Source: Dyadobacter sp. NIV53
Lineage (GTDB): Bacteria > Bacteroidota > Bacteroidia > Cytophagales > Spirosomataceae
Assembly (NCBI RefSeq): GCF_019711195.1
Contig: NZ_CP081299.1
Location: 1,984,001-2,048,000, forward strand
Direction of reading: 5' to 3'
DNA length: 64,000 nucleotides
A model generated the notes under the pieces. It did not search any database and was not told where the DNA came from. It saw only the letters and a program-made list of their open reading frames with translations. The translations under genes were made by a program, and so were the position numbers. Shown here in pieces: positions 44,801 through 53,779 of the stretch. Each line of letters starts with the position of its first letter. Position 1 is the first letter of the stretch.

Positions 44801-46689
44801 ACGGTGTAATGCAGCTCATTAACCGCCAGACCGACCGGGCAGCCGAAACGATGGATGCGGCAGCCGGAAATTCCCGCCCGCCTTCATTTGAGTTTATCCG
44901 TACACCACCTTCCGGTTACCAGCTGGAAAGTATTGTTTTATCTGCCCTGCCATTTGTTTCAGTAGATGAAATCGTCGGAAATCTTAACCCAATCCGGCTT
45001 GCTGATCCTTCCGTTGCTGCTTTTCTTGAAAATAAAATGGGCAATAACTGGTCGTGGACAGCAATCAATGAAGATGACGGCACAATACTTGGTGTGGCAG
45101 ATCTGGCTATGATCGGTTTGTCGGCTATCGATACGCTGGCTATGTCGGACGACGATCTGAAAGAAATGGTCCGGTATAAGTTAAATCTTCCGATTGCATT
45201 TGTTACAAAGTCCGGCAACCGGCAATGGAGTGCTTTTGATGCAGCCGATAACCTGCTTGGTACGGCCACCCTTGCTACATTAAAACTGGATCCCGACAAT
45301 ATGACCGGGCAAGACGAAATAGCAGCATCAGTCCGGAATAAGCTCGCTGTACCTGCCGATTCTGTGATAAAAGAAACAGTGCCGGATGACCTGCAGTTGT
45401 GGGTGGTAAAAAATGAGTACAATGAAGTGCTGGGATTAGCAGACAAGAGCAATCTGGGTGAAATTCCGGATAAAGAAGAAGAAATAAATCAGGCAGTCCG
45501 CCAATTTTCAGGTATTCCAAAGGTAAGAATTGATGCTCCCCGGGAGCATCAGCTGGCCCAGCAACTTGTCGCTGCCCTTGGAAGCAGGCCAGCATCCGGG
45601 CGGGATTTGGGAGAAAATAAAAAATCGCCGCCAACGGTGGATACGGGTATATATGGTGAAATGCTCCAGAGGTATGCATCCATTTATAACATCGCCCTGG
45701 CGCTGGTTCCCAAACTAAGAACTGAGGATGATGCGGATCTTGCTGCAGCAATACGTGAGGCGCTGCCCTGGGGCATCGTGCCCATTTCAGATCCTGCCGA
45801 CAAGAAAGCATGGATGACCGCAATACTGGGAGTGGAATTAAGGGAAGGCGCAACGCCGTTGACGGTATTGGCCGAAAACGTTGCGGTTGCGTTGGAAAAT
45901 CGCTTAAAAAATTCGTTTCATCCCGATGACATGATCGGACAGGACAAGATTGGCGCCCCTATCGGGAACCATAATGATCTGAAAGTACAGGGCAAGCCTG
46001 ATGGTGTGCCTTCTCTAGCCAGAGCGATCGCCAATCTGGCTTCACCCAATGCAAGGCTGGTCATCCTGGCGGGTTGGAATATAGATGGTATTGTCGCCAA
46101 TACCAGGCTTGTGACAGCTCAGAGTGAAAATATCGAGGAAGAATGGCTGACTGTAACAGCTTCGGTCAGGTCCAACCTGGCCAGACTAGAGGCACTGCAA
46201 CTGGAATTGGCTGATTCCTTGGTGTCCTGGACCAATTCTCCCAATGATCCCTGGCGAACCGCCGCAGTGTCTGAAAATCTGAGCATAAGGAATACGGAGT
46301 CAGTTGTTAAAATGAAAATGGAGCGGTTTGTAGCTGCCTATGGTCCCGCAGAAACCTGGGCCAGCGAGAAAATCGCAGCCGGCCTGATAGACTCTTTCAA
46401 TGAGGCGATACCGATGCCACAACGCAAAACATCCGCAGCTTTTGGCTTTAATGCGCCTGCGGCCAGGGCACAACAGGCTATTCTTCTGGCCGTTCCACCT
46501 AAACCCCGGCAGCGGCTGGACACCAATTTATTGTTCAAGATTGTGGAAGAGACACGCACGCTTGCCCAGGGACGTATGACCCGATCCGAGGATCTGGACG
46601 ACCTGCAATTGTTGTCTTCAGCGATGTGGCTCAAGGCTTTCGGCCCAACGCGTGTCTGGCTTGAATCCGGTCCTTTATTTACTCAGTAA
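41827..46689 (+). CDS. Giant 1620-aa uncharacterised protein, gene 3 of the cassette
   Basis: Intact 1620-codon frame starting MKSYTYRDSRRQKLTDAIAV through the ATGA overlap with gene 2. No signal peptide or membrane helix. Motifs include LFDAPVSEQ, WPGLWGHSLHEIWRLGDAAY, then MPVRISDQPYGILPVTSLEL near residue 510, and GVYGWLDGPFIGTPGPTQAG near 835. Three tandem repeats of about 55 residues lie at roughly 1070-1236. The RxxxQPYGxLPVT motif recurs, as far as I remember, in very large hypothetical proteins of other phyla. It is mostly soluble and mixed alpha/beta; likely a structural or scaffold component. Function unknown. Confidence 0.75.
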   Translation: MKSYTYRDSRRQKLTDAIAVLSEEQADLRLALETELAILQTDTWEVTDETYKAVAADWIWQNFILIKALINQDPVLVALGVSTILTDVQVSAISLVSVPHLTANPPGDYLEKVLGAVDGDEKVLTEIVEAAHHIWLKNGIDAVIYPFDEVGVMLPVRLETLFDAPVSEQNDDPTRWKLSIRVVPDEASICRDSEFISSDEEKSLLTFWQSVRQPGGVSDTWLAGDVANIAWKRLTSHIRPERAAWLVSKVEVLVEDEQIVLNLPADMPEFPQPNRVGGIPPELKIFAVTAGLIAGTDHHLVGRLPKDENLKIDNSKLTLELLSKNEDPKKSWLTNWEAARSLGMGDEFHLPEGINPGNIKALYVIGIGDETPDAHFAAQSGSGELSIIRLGDATNSIQGKESGTPIDWQKVGQARVKNKLNPSPDPDTPGSRLQLHFTGNSNSIPFFPGADAQDDTQLSQRLVKALWPGLWGHSLHEIWRLGDAAYRRAHWAFEHLCPEGPLMPVRISDQPYGILPVTSLELWETPMAVDPETAAQSNEEMRIVKSMNSIRTRLADAGHDKRNVVGKTSSQFLELLGQDATSQYFMKRPFISGEVHKALFRLDAAQRDRFTEISLASYKSAIDVMGGNLPDDIYVSQSDPSFVGLPLVRPNYLLYKHVNGDRREHFPLSDLIVLLFGFDQNEPMTDYSLDSLFSRFNVLRNQVADFRLASLPDSLLIRLLVYATQNAYESLRNDIHNVSLSQLTVAHVKEAVTIAKELEPEAWVEKEEEPVKKELRFKLNIPDPVLKQWERAFSATLDTAANRIDPWVTGFAWQRLKEHSSSSRHIHRMGVYGWLDGPFIGTPGPTQAGLLHTPSYSQTLAALIMRDKFLSSTRTAVVNQSGENIWKMNITSQKVRLAEEIAEEVRLGFSFYEIVGRHVENIVAHPQKIRELRLKYPMRDERTDRHEVCEGKKALDGLLAGDANFPMGGDQTKSLNQLKDALDTYSDLLMGDGVMQLINRQTDRAAETMDAAAGNSRPPSFEFIRTPPSGYQLESIVLSALPFVSVDEIVGNLNPIRLADPSVAAFLENKMGNNWSWTAINEDDGTILGVADLAMIGLSAIDTLAMSDDDLKEMVRYKLNLPIAFVTKSGNRQWSAFDAADNLLGTATLATLKLDPDNMTGQDEIAASVRNKLAVPADSVIKETVPDDLQLWVVKNEYNEVLGLADKSNLGEIPDKEEEINQAVRQFSGIPKVRIDAPREHQLAQQLVAALGSRPASGRDLGENKKSPPTVDTGIYGEMLQRYASIYNIALALVPKLRTEDDADLAAAIREALPWGIVPISDPADKKAWMTAILGVELREGATPLTVLAENVAVALENRLKNSFHPDDMIGQDKIGAPIGNHNDLKVQGKPDGVPSLARAIANLASPNARLVILAGWNIDGIVANTRLVTAQSENIEEEWLTVTASVRSNLARLEALQLELADSLVSWTNSPNDPWRTAAVSENLSIRNTESVVKMKMERFVAAYGPAETWASEKIAAGLIDSFNEAIPMPQRKTSAAFGFNAPAARAQQAILLAVPPKPRQRLDTNLLFKIVEETRTLAQGRMTRSEDLDDLQLLSSAMWLKAFGPTRVWLESGPLFTQ
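45035..45535 (+). repeat. Three diverged tandem repeats of about 55 codons in the 1620-aa protein
   Basis: Units begin NWSWTAINEDDGTILGVADL (45041), RQWSAFDAADNLLGTATLAT (45220) and LQLWVVKNEYNEVLGLADKS (45391). Each has an aromatic strand, then D/E-x-x-(L)G-x-A, a polar helix with VR-x-K/F and a short Pro-containing link. At DNA level they are too diverged for recent copying. Confidence 0.7.
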
Positions 46690-46713
46690 TTTCATCATCG
46701 GAACAATCTGTAT

Positions 46714-48279
46714 ATGGCTGGCAATTTAAAGTATTACTGGCGGCTCGAGCCGCTCTCGTATCAAATCAATCTGGAAGCCGGTTTTTCGGCCTCAATCCAC
46801 GATCCGGTATGGTTTCTGGGTCGGCAATGGCAAATGGGTGAGCATCAGGGAGAAAATGCATCGTCCCCGGTGTGGGTCAAATATGTGATGAACAGCCACC
46901 TGATCAAAGCCGCCGATAGCCGGTTTGATCCTCAGGAAACCCCAGCCGAGTTTATAGTCGAATCCGAGCTTTTTGATTGGTGGACAACGGGGCGGCGCGT
47001 GCGCATTGGCAAAAAACTGTCAGCACATGCAGCGGTGCAAGGCAGGGCAGATTTGCTTTTTAAAAGTCCGCCGGCGCCATATGAACATTTCATCAATCAG
47101 CTCGATGGACTGGCCACCTGGAAAATCCGTGCAGAACTGGGCATAGCGGATGAAGAATTTGATGCAAATATCCCCGCTGATAGTACGCCTGCCTGGAACA
47201 GCCGGGAACTGCTATATCAGCAAACCACTGAAAATGCATTCCAATGCAACAAGAATCAGTTGACGGTCAACCGGCATAAGGGAGGAATATTGGACTGGTA
47301 TTCAGTAGATGCCACCCCGGCGAATATAGAAACACAAACGCTGCCTGCGGAGGGCGAGGTGATTCCGACGGCATTACAGTATCCGGGAGCTCCGAACTCA
47401 CGTTGGTGGGAAATTGAAAACGCTAATGTTGATATGGGTGGTTATGCCCCTGACAGCGCACATACCCCTACTGCCGTACTTACTGACCTGATTTTTTCAC
47501 ACAGTGACGACTGGTTTTTATTTCCGGTCCTGGCCAGAGCCGGCAATGTTATCGCGATTGATACCTTGACCATAACCGACGTTTTTGGACGTTCCTATGA
47601 TAACACTGAAGTGAACGCCGCTAATGAATTACGCTGGCCTGGCTTACAGCCACCCGAAGAATGGAAACTTTTTAAAGTAGACGGACTTGAAGATAAGGAT
47701 CTCGTACTGTGGCATGTAGCCGAGCTTCCGCTGGAAAGTATTCCCCTGGAAAGAGTACAGTTTGGCATGGATGAACAATCCAACCTCATGTGGGCCGTGG
47801 AACGAACCGTAGATGGCCGCGATGCAGGTTCAGCCAAGAATGATACCACAGACGAAAATAGCGACAGATTTAATCCCGGCACTCCCTCCGGAAGCACACT
47901 GCCGGGCGAGGAAGCCGAATACGCCTACGTTCCGGCAATCGGCATCGCACCTTTTTGGTATCCATACAAAATCGATGAAAATGAAGATGCAGTGGTAAGA
48001 AACCTCGTTCAGCAAGGGTTACCGGATTTCTCCAGACAGAAACCTGTTGCCATGCCGCTGCCCACTGCCGAGGTATTACAACCGGAAGTACCTGGAACAA
48101 AACACATTATAAACCCGCTTGCCATTCCCAGCAACGGAATTGAGCTCGTCAGGCGCTGGCAGCTGGCCCGCGACATGAATGGCAAACCAATCAACTGGAT
48201 CCAGAGAAAACGCGAACCGCTGTTATCTCCTCCGGGAAGGTTACTTCGGTTTGATGTATTGGAGATAGCTAGGTTTTGA
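46714..48279 (+). CDS. 521-aa uncharacterised protein, gene 4 of the cassette
   Basis: Starts MAGNLKYYWRLEPLSYQINL, 24 bp after gene 3. The conserved-looking N-terminus DPVWFLGRQWQMGEHQGENA is very Trp/Gln-rich, a motif I associate with uncharacterised proteins of other phyla (LARQWQLGE-type), without a known role. Later come SRWWEIENANVDMGGYAPDS and IFSHSDDWFLFPVLARAGNV, and a C-terminal ELVRRWQLARDMNGKPINWI. No signal peptide or membrane helix. Its last 11 bp overlap the end of the convergent membrane-protein gene. Confidence 0.75.
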   Translation: MAGNLKYYWRLEPLSYQINLEAGFSASIHDPVWFLGRQWQMGEHQGENASSPVWVKYVMNSHLIKAADSRFDPQETPAEFIVESELFDWWTTGRRVRIGKKLSAHAAVQGRADLLFKSPPAPYEHFINQLDGLATWKIRAELGIADEEFDANIPADSTPAWNSRELLYQQTTENAFQCNKNQLTVNRHKGGILDWYSVDATPANIETQTLPAEGEVIPTALQYPGAPNSRWWEIENANVDMGGYAPDSAHTPTAVLTDLIFSHSDDWFLFPVLARAGNVIAIDTLTITDVFGRSYDNTEVNAANELRWPGLQPPEEWKLFKVDGLEDKDLVLWHVAELPLESIPLERVQFGMDEQSNLMWAVERTVDGRDAGSAKNDTTDENSDRFNPGTPSGSTLPGEEAEYAYVPAIGIAPFWYPYKIDENEDAVVRNLVQQGLPDFSRQKPVAMPLPTAEVLQPEVPGTKHIINPLAIPSNGIELVRRWQLARDMNGKPINWIQRKREPLLSPPGRLLRFDVLEIARF

Positions 48280-48859
48280 GATTAATATCAAATTTTGAAT
48301 ACCTGCCTGCTATGTTTGATTTATTGCCGGCAGTATCCGTTGCCATTCCAAAGCCCAGTACCAGCCAGGGAATCCCCCATCCCATAATAGCGGCCAGGTC
48401 CGGATGGCCTGTAATGATGAGCAGAGGGAACATTACCAGGAACGGATACAACCCTACGATCAGCGGAAATTTGCCTTTGATACCCGGCCAGCGTTTGCCA
48501 ATAAGTACCTGAATGCCTGTAACCAGCATACCGATACCGGAGAGGAGCGCGCCCAGCGGCAGGAACATTCTGGTGTTCATATCTAGCCAATAGCCAAAAA
48601 CGTAATTGATTGAATAAGAGATTGCACCAGCTGCGGCAGTGGTTACGCCCAGTGCTTTCCATTTGCTTCCACCTGCAATTTTCCGGCGGTACAAATTGGG
48701 CAGGATCACCAGAATACCTGTTTGTCCAAGCGTCCACAACCCGCCCAGAAATGCATTCAGCAAATGACTTTTTGGAAATAATGACCATACAATAAACTCC
48801 GTCAGGTAGCAAATGCCAGGCAGAAAAAACAGGGTCTTAATGAATTGATTTGTTTTCAT
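48269..48859 (-). CDS. Integral membrane protein of unknown function
   Basis: 196 aa with five or six hydrophobic helices (FFLPGICYLTEFIVWSLF, FLGGLWTLGQTGILVILPNL, GVTTAAAGAISYSINYVFGY, FLPLGALLSGIGMLVTGIQV, FPLIVGLYPFLVMFPLLIIT, IMGWGIPWLVLGFGMAT). No recognised family. It is convergent with the giant cassette and overlaps it by 11 bp. Apparently a single-gene unit; a link to the cassette is not indicated. Confidence 0.75.
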   Translation of the reverse strand: MKTNQFIKTLFFLPGICYLTEFIVWSLFPKSHLLNAFLGGLWTLGQTGILVILPNLYRRKIAGGSKWKALGVTTAAAGAISYSINYVFGYWLDMNTRMFLPLGALLSGIGMLVTGIQVLIGKRWPGIKGKFPLIVGLYPFLVMFPLLIITGHPDLAAIMGWGIPWLVLGFGMATDTAGNKSNIAGRYSKFDINLKT

Positions 48860-49445
48860 AATACTTCATTTGATAAAGACAAAAACATTCCTGTTGCCTG
48901 AAAGGGCAGAAAAAGAGCTTTCGCAGTACTAAAAATGATTAAATGAACAAAAGGCTCCCTAACATCCGAACCCTGTAATATACACGCAGCCAATTCTCAG
49001 ATTGGATTGCTATAAAAGCTTTGTTTTGAGCAAGCAATATTAAAAAGTTCAGGCTGCAAAATTACCATCCACCTGATGCACCCGAAATAGTACTTTTGGA
49101 CTAATTTAGGGGAAGAATTGTAAAGGATATTGGTAACATTTATCCCCGCACTGCTTACGGTATCAAGTCGATGATGCACTTTTCTTGCATGGAGAACCAG
49201 GGAATTTACAAACCGGCCAGTAATCAATACCATCCCGTCATAACCCGAAGCGTTTTGCAACTATTTGAGGGTCAACCGGATATTCTGTGAGAAGATAAGT
49301 TCAGAATCAAGATATTAATCTTTCTTTCAAGAATTCCCTTAAAAAATATCTGTTCAATTTTAAAATTCTTACAAGCATAAATGCGGGGCCGACAAGATTC
49401 ACTATACCTTTTCCGGGCAATTCCGAAGTTTTACCTGATCAAACA
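48860..49445. other. 586-bp stretch without a supported gene
   Basis: An 87-codon minus-strand frame (48997-49260) has no recognisable family, uneven composition and no start context, and was left out. The stretch lies between the membrane protein and a HipA remnant and may be eroded sequence. Confidence 0.45.
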
Positions 49446-49703
49446 TTACAGCCTGAAAGCCTCTGCCATCAGCATTTGCTCAGCCCTCGAAATCCCTATG
49501 TCACCTGCCAGTTTTTGCCATTTTGAAACGGATGATTTTATCTGATCTGTAATTTCATTCATCTCTTTTTGTCCACGCCGGAAATATAAGGCAACTTGTT
49601 TCGCCGTTTCAATATCCTGTTGATTATTATTCATATCAATATTGAGGGCAAGGCCATCTTTATCCATTGAGGGATTAATGTATATAGCGGAGGACAGCCA
49701 CAA
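49446..49703 (-). pseudogene. HipA-family toxin, C-terminal remnant
   Basis: The 85-codon frame reads INPSMDKDGLALNID near its start and SVSKWQKLAGDIGISRAEQM ending AEAFRL. This resembles the last 70-80 residues of HipA-type kinases in Bacteroidota (AYDINPS, DKDGLALNI, then a helical end with ISRAEQ). The kinase core and any HipB antitoxin are missing upstream. It is probably the scar of a lost toxin-antitoxin module. The family call is from motif memory. Confidence 0.55.
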
Positions 49704-49931
49704 TTTCTATTTTTTGACTTGCCGGCCTTATTTTATAATCCGGATATCTGCAATTTTAACTGGATATTCCGTTACCTGTTTCGACCCACGGCTAATAAGT
49801 TGGGGGATTACTTTGACCTTGTATGCCCAAGTTTGCTCTTCGAATCCCATAACATCCCCTCACCAAAAAAAGCCAGGTACTGTTTTTCCTTAAATTACCT
49901 GATCACCGTCCCTAACGATCGGAAACACCAA

Positions 49932-51353
49932 TTAGAACAAATCTTTCATTGCCCTCATGGCCGCCTGATAACCGCACATGCCGTGAACGCCTCCGCCGGG
50001 AGGCGTCGATGAGGAGCATATATAAATACCTTTGGCAGAGGTACGGTAGGGCGAAGTACTTAAAACCGGACGCGCGAAATGCTGCCAGACATCCTGGATT
50101 CCTCCATTGATATCTCCTCCAATATAATTAGGATTATAAGCTTCCATTTCCATAGAATTCATGGTGTGCCTGCCAATAATTCTTTCCCTGAAACCAGGTG
50201 CAAAACGTTCGATCTGATTTTCAATGGCATTCGTCATATCCTCCTGTGAGCCGTTTGGCACATGGCAATACGCCCAGGCGGTTTGTTTGCCTATTGGCGC
50301 GCGGCTGGCATCAAAAATACCCGGCTGGGCGAAAAGCACAAATGGCTTTTGCGATTGTTTTCCCTGCGATGTGATTTTTTCGGAATGGGCAATTTCTTCA
50401 AACGTATTACCGATATGCACGGTTCCTGCCTGACGGGCATCCCGATTTGTAAAAGGTACAGGTTCATCCAAAGCCCAGTCAACTTTAAAAACGCCCATTC
50501 CATATCGGTATTTATTAAGTCTGGAAATGTAGGATGAACTGAATTTTTCACCTGCAATAGACACGAGCTGCCGAGGTGTGACATCAAACAAAATGGCCTT
50601 GGCAGACGGCAGCTGTTTTAAAGATTTTACAAAAAAACCTGTTTCTATTTCTCCTCCCAACGAAAGAAAATAGGACGACAACGCATCGGCAATCGACTGG
50701 GAACCTCCTTTTGGAATGGGCCAGCCGCTTACGTGTGCCGCACTCATAAGCATGATGCCAATCGCGGAACTGATCGAATTTTCGAGTGGCTGAATAGCAT
50801 GAGCAGCCATTCCGGCCCACATTCCCCTGGCTTGTTTTGTCTGGAAACGCCTGGCATTCCATGTCGCAGGCGGCAGGGCTTTCAAGCCAAAATTTGCAAG
50901 TGCCAGCGGATAACGGGGCATTGGAAACGGGCTCATCAATTCGGGAAGAAGTTTGGGTAAATCGCGGACAATCGACCTGATAAAATGTAAATATGCATCT
51001 CCGTCAACGCCCAATCCTTTGGCTGTATCTTCAAGTGATTCGAGCAAAAGCCCGGCTGTACCATCGTCAAAAGGATGCGCGGCTGCATACACGGGCTGTA
51101 TCAGTTCCAGGCCAAAGTCTTTTAAAGGCAAGCTTTTGAAAAACGGAGAGAGACTGGCCATCGGATGCACTGCCGAACAAACATCATGAACAAAACCGGG
51201 CAAAGTCAATTCTTTCGACCGCATACCTCCGCCAATTTCATCCTTACCTTCCAGCAATAAAACCGACAATCCCTGCTGCTGCATGGTAATAGCCGCCGCC
51301 AGTCCGTTTGGACCGGAACCAACCACCACCGCGTCATATTCCGTTTTGTTCAT
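49932..51353 (-). CDS. Phytoene-desaturase-like FAD-dependent oxidoreductase
   Basis: 473 aa. The N-terminal dinucleotide motif VVVGSGPNGLAAAITMQQQG and LLLEGKDEIGGGMRSKE bind FAD; near the C-terminus GIYICSSSTPPGGGVHGMCG is the typical second FAD-contact motif of the carotenoid-desaturase/CrtI-like group. Members often act on lipids or retinoid-like substrates, so the name does not prove carotenoid work, and no crt genes are nearby. It is isolated, 250 bp from the kinase array. Confidence 0.9.
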   Translation of the reverse strand: MNKTEYDAVVVGSGPNGLAAAITMQQQGLSVLLLEGKDEIGGGMRSKELTLPGFVHDVCSAVHPMASLSPFFKSLPLKDFGLELIQPVYAAAHPFDDGTAGLLLESLEDTAKGLGVDGDAYLHFIRSIVRDLPKLLPELMSPFPMPRYPLALANFGLKALPPATWNARRFQTKQARGMWAGMAAHAIQPLENSISSAIGIMLMSAAHVSGWPIPKGGSQSIADALSSYFLSLGGEIETGFFVKSLKQLPSAKAILFDVTPRQLVSIAGEKFSSSYISRLNKYRYGMGVFKVDWALDEPVPFTNRDARQAGTVHIGNTFEEIAHSEKITSQGKQSQKPFVLFAQPGIFDASRAPIGKQTAWAYCHVPNGSQEDMTNAIENQIERFAPGFRERIIGRHTMNSMEMEAYNPNYIGGDINGGIQDVWQHFARPVLSTSPYRTSAKGIYICSSSTPPGGGVHGMCGYQAAMRAMKDLF

Positions 51354-51600
51354 GAATGTAATTTAAGCGCACTTTTTTATTAAACGAACAAATTCTTCCT
51401 GTTTTAATTTATAACAAGATATTTTCAGAAACCGCCCACGTAAACTGAATATCCCGAAATCGCCAGGAAACTCAAGAGTGAATTAGACCAGCAAAACGCA
51501 TCTGGTTTTACCAGGCCAGGTGCAATCAACTAACTGATAGAGAACGGTCTCAGGGTTAAAAAGTATTTATGGAAAGCTAGGTTAGTTTCATGACGGATGA

Positions 51601-53775
51601 TTAAACCAGGACCGGTAAAGTGATGGTAAATTCTGTTCCTTCGCCTTCTGTACTATTTACATGCAGCGCTCCGCCATGCCCTTTTGTGATGATATCATAA
51701 CTCAGTGACAAACCTAACCCGGTACCTTCGCCTGTGGGTTTGGTTGTAAAAAATGGCTGAAAAATTTTGGCTTTTACCGACTCCGGAATACCTGTACCAT
51801 TGTCCCGGACAAGAATCTCAACCTGATTGTCAAACTGTTTGGTGCTTACCCAAACTGCTGGCTGATAATCCACCCCCAGCCCTTTGCCCAAAGCCTCACG
51901 CTCCTTCACAGCATAAAATGCATTGTTGTACAGATTCAGCAGGACACGCCCTATCTCTTGCGGAACGACATCAACCTTGCCCAGATCTGGGTCAAAGTCG
52001 GATATCAATTCGCAATGGAATGGATTGGCCGTGTTGTTCTTATTTTTCGCCATTAGCCCATGATAAGCCAACCGCAGATATTCGTTCGTTAATGCGTTCA
52101 GATCCGTGGATTGCCGCTCGCCTGTACCAGTGCGGGAGTGTTCCAGCATTCCCTTGACAATGCTGCTGGCGCGGCCGCCATGAAGGGTAATTTTTTGAAG
52201 GTTTTGAGACAGGTAGTCCGCTATTGCGAGCAGATCATCCGTATTGCCAGCCAATATCTCTTCTTTCATCTCTTCAACTAAATCCGTACTTACTTCCGAG
52301 AAATTATTGACAAAATTCAACGGGTTCTGGATTTCATGGGCAATACCTGCTGTGAGTTCTCCCAAACTGGCAAGTTTCTCTTTTTGGATAAGCTGGGCTT
52401 GTGATGCCCTTAACTCGGCCGTGCGGGATTCGACCTGTTGTTCAAGCCGCTCATTTTGGGTAGCTAATAAATGCTGCTTTTCCTGCTCCTGGGAAATGGT
52501 TTTCCGAGAAAGGATATCTAAGTCAAAGAGTTGCTTGCGAAGAATTTTGTTGATTGCAGCCCGCTCCTGTGCCAGTAACAGCGAAATGGTCAAGCCTAGC
52601 GCCAGGAAACTTATGCTAAACAGATAAAGGCCATTCTCCGACAAAAAGTTGCTGACAAATGGCAAAAATTCGCTCACTGTCCAGCTAATAAAGACAAGAA
52701 GCACAAAGCTGTGAGCATAGGTAAATTGTTTGGCCCCTTGCTGCTTACGCTTGATAGCGAGAATTCCAACCCGTAAAATCTCAGAAAAAGGTATAATAAA
52801 GCCCGGAATAAACTGACAAAGATAACTGTAAGGATCACTTAAAAAGACAGCTCCGGGAATTGTAGCAAATGTGATTGTGGCAATTATCCAGAAAGGTGCT
52901 TTTCGAGGTTGGCCAAAATACTGATAGATTCCCAACAGATAATAAATTGAGGAAACAGCAATGGCTATTATAAAAACGCCGTATAAAGTATCAACAACAG
53001 GAAGTATGTTGCTTACTTCAATGCGCTGAAATAAATAGCAGGACGCATCGAGAGTTCCATTCATGATGTGAACAACACTCTGAAAAACAAGAAATAAACC
53101 CAGTGAAAAGGCCGACCGTTGATCCTTGGAAGCTGCATAAAGCAACAGTTGCAAGAGACCCAGAAACAGAAATACACCAAAAAGAACAAATTCTCCAATA
53201 ATGGCAAATACTAGTTGTGCTTCCCCTATTTCTGCTGATTTAGCTGTCATCAGTTTTATTCTCAGAAAGGACTTGGGAACTATGTGCACAAGCCATCGAT
53301 CGCGAGAAAAAGCGTAGCGGACCGCGATCACCTGTATGGAATCAGCATTTAGAGTAATAAGTGGGTTATATTGGTAAATATTACCTGATTTAACTCGCCC
53401 TTGGAGGCTAATTTTTCCGTTTTGAAAAACAAGTTTTTCATTTATAAAGACTTGTGTTGCACCGGCCTGTAAGATATTCAGGCCTACGTTTTGCCCCCGT
53501 AAATTCGGAGCTATTCGCATTCGGATTCGTAGCCAGCCAATTCCCTGCCGGGGCAATCGGTTCAAGTGGTTCATACCTTGAACCGGGTTGAGCGTATCCC
53601 AATGGGAATCATCAAAATCTGGTTTGGCCCACATAGGATTATCCCCTGAATGCCATTTCCAACCTTTATTCAGGACCACTCCACTTGCCGGCAAGCTGTC
53701 AATGCGTAAAACAGACTGTCCCAAAGTGTCCAGCCCGATGAAATACAAAAGGCAAAGGATTAAAAGTGATTTCAT
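51601..53775 (-). CDS. Sensor histidine kinase with 7TMR-DISM sensor (array member 6, last transcribed)
   Basis: 724 aa from ATG 53775 (MKSLLILCLLYFIGLDTLGQ, signal peptide); an ATG at 53808 is less likely. A periplasmic jelly-roll sensor (WKWHSGDNPMWAKPDFDDSH, ATQVFINEKLVFQ) precedes a seven-helix membrane block (about residues 190-400), a coiled coil (QNERLEQQVESRTAELRASQ), a HisKA box with His480 (AGIAHEIQNPLNFVNNFSE) and an HATPase with NLYNNA, RDNGTGIP and GEGTGLGL. It ends the array, 4 bp after its upstream neighbour. Cytosolic catalytic half; signal and partner regulator unknown. Confidence 0.93.
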   Translation of the reverse strand: MKSLLILCLLYFIGLDTLGQSVLRIDSLPASGVVLNKGWKWHSGDNPMWAKPDFDDSHWDTLNPVQGMNHLNRLPRQGIGWLRIRMRIAPNLRGQNVGLNILQAGATQVFINEKLVFQNGKISLQGRVKSGNIYQYNPLITLNADSIQVIAVRYAFSRDRWLVHIVPKSFLRIKLMTAKSAEIGEAQLVFAIIGEFVLFGVFLFLGLLQLLLYAASKDQRSAFSLGLFLVFQSVVHIMNGTLDASCYLFQRIEVSNILPVVDTLYGVFIIAIAVSSIYYLLGIYQYFGQPRKAPFWIIATITFATIPGAVFLSDPYSYLCQFIPGFIIPFSEILRVGILAIKRKQQGAKQFTYAHSFVLLVFISWTVSEFLPFVSNFLSENGLYLFSISFLALGLTISLLLAQERAAINKILRKQLFDLDILSRKTISQEQEKQHLLATQNERLEQQVESRTAELRASQAQLIQKEKLASLGELTAGIAHEIQNPLNFVNNFSEVSTDLVEEMKEEILAGNTDDLLAIADYLSQNLQKITLHGGRASSIVKGMLEHSRTGTGERQSTDLNALTNEYLRLAYHGLMAKNKNNTANPFHCELISDFDPDLGKVDVVPQEIGRVLLNLYNNAFYAVKEREALGKGLGVDYQPAVWVSTKQFDNQVEILVRDNGTGIPESVKAKIFQPFFTTKPTGEGTGLGLSLSYDIITKGHGGALHVNSTEGEGTEFTITLPVLV

Positions 53776-53779
53776 AAGA

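Noticed and set aside
48997..49260. 87-codon minus-strand frame
   Set aside because: No recognisable domain, no operon context and uneven composition; could not be supported.
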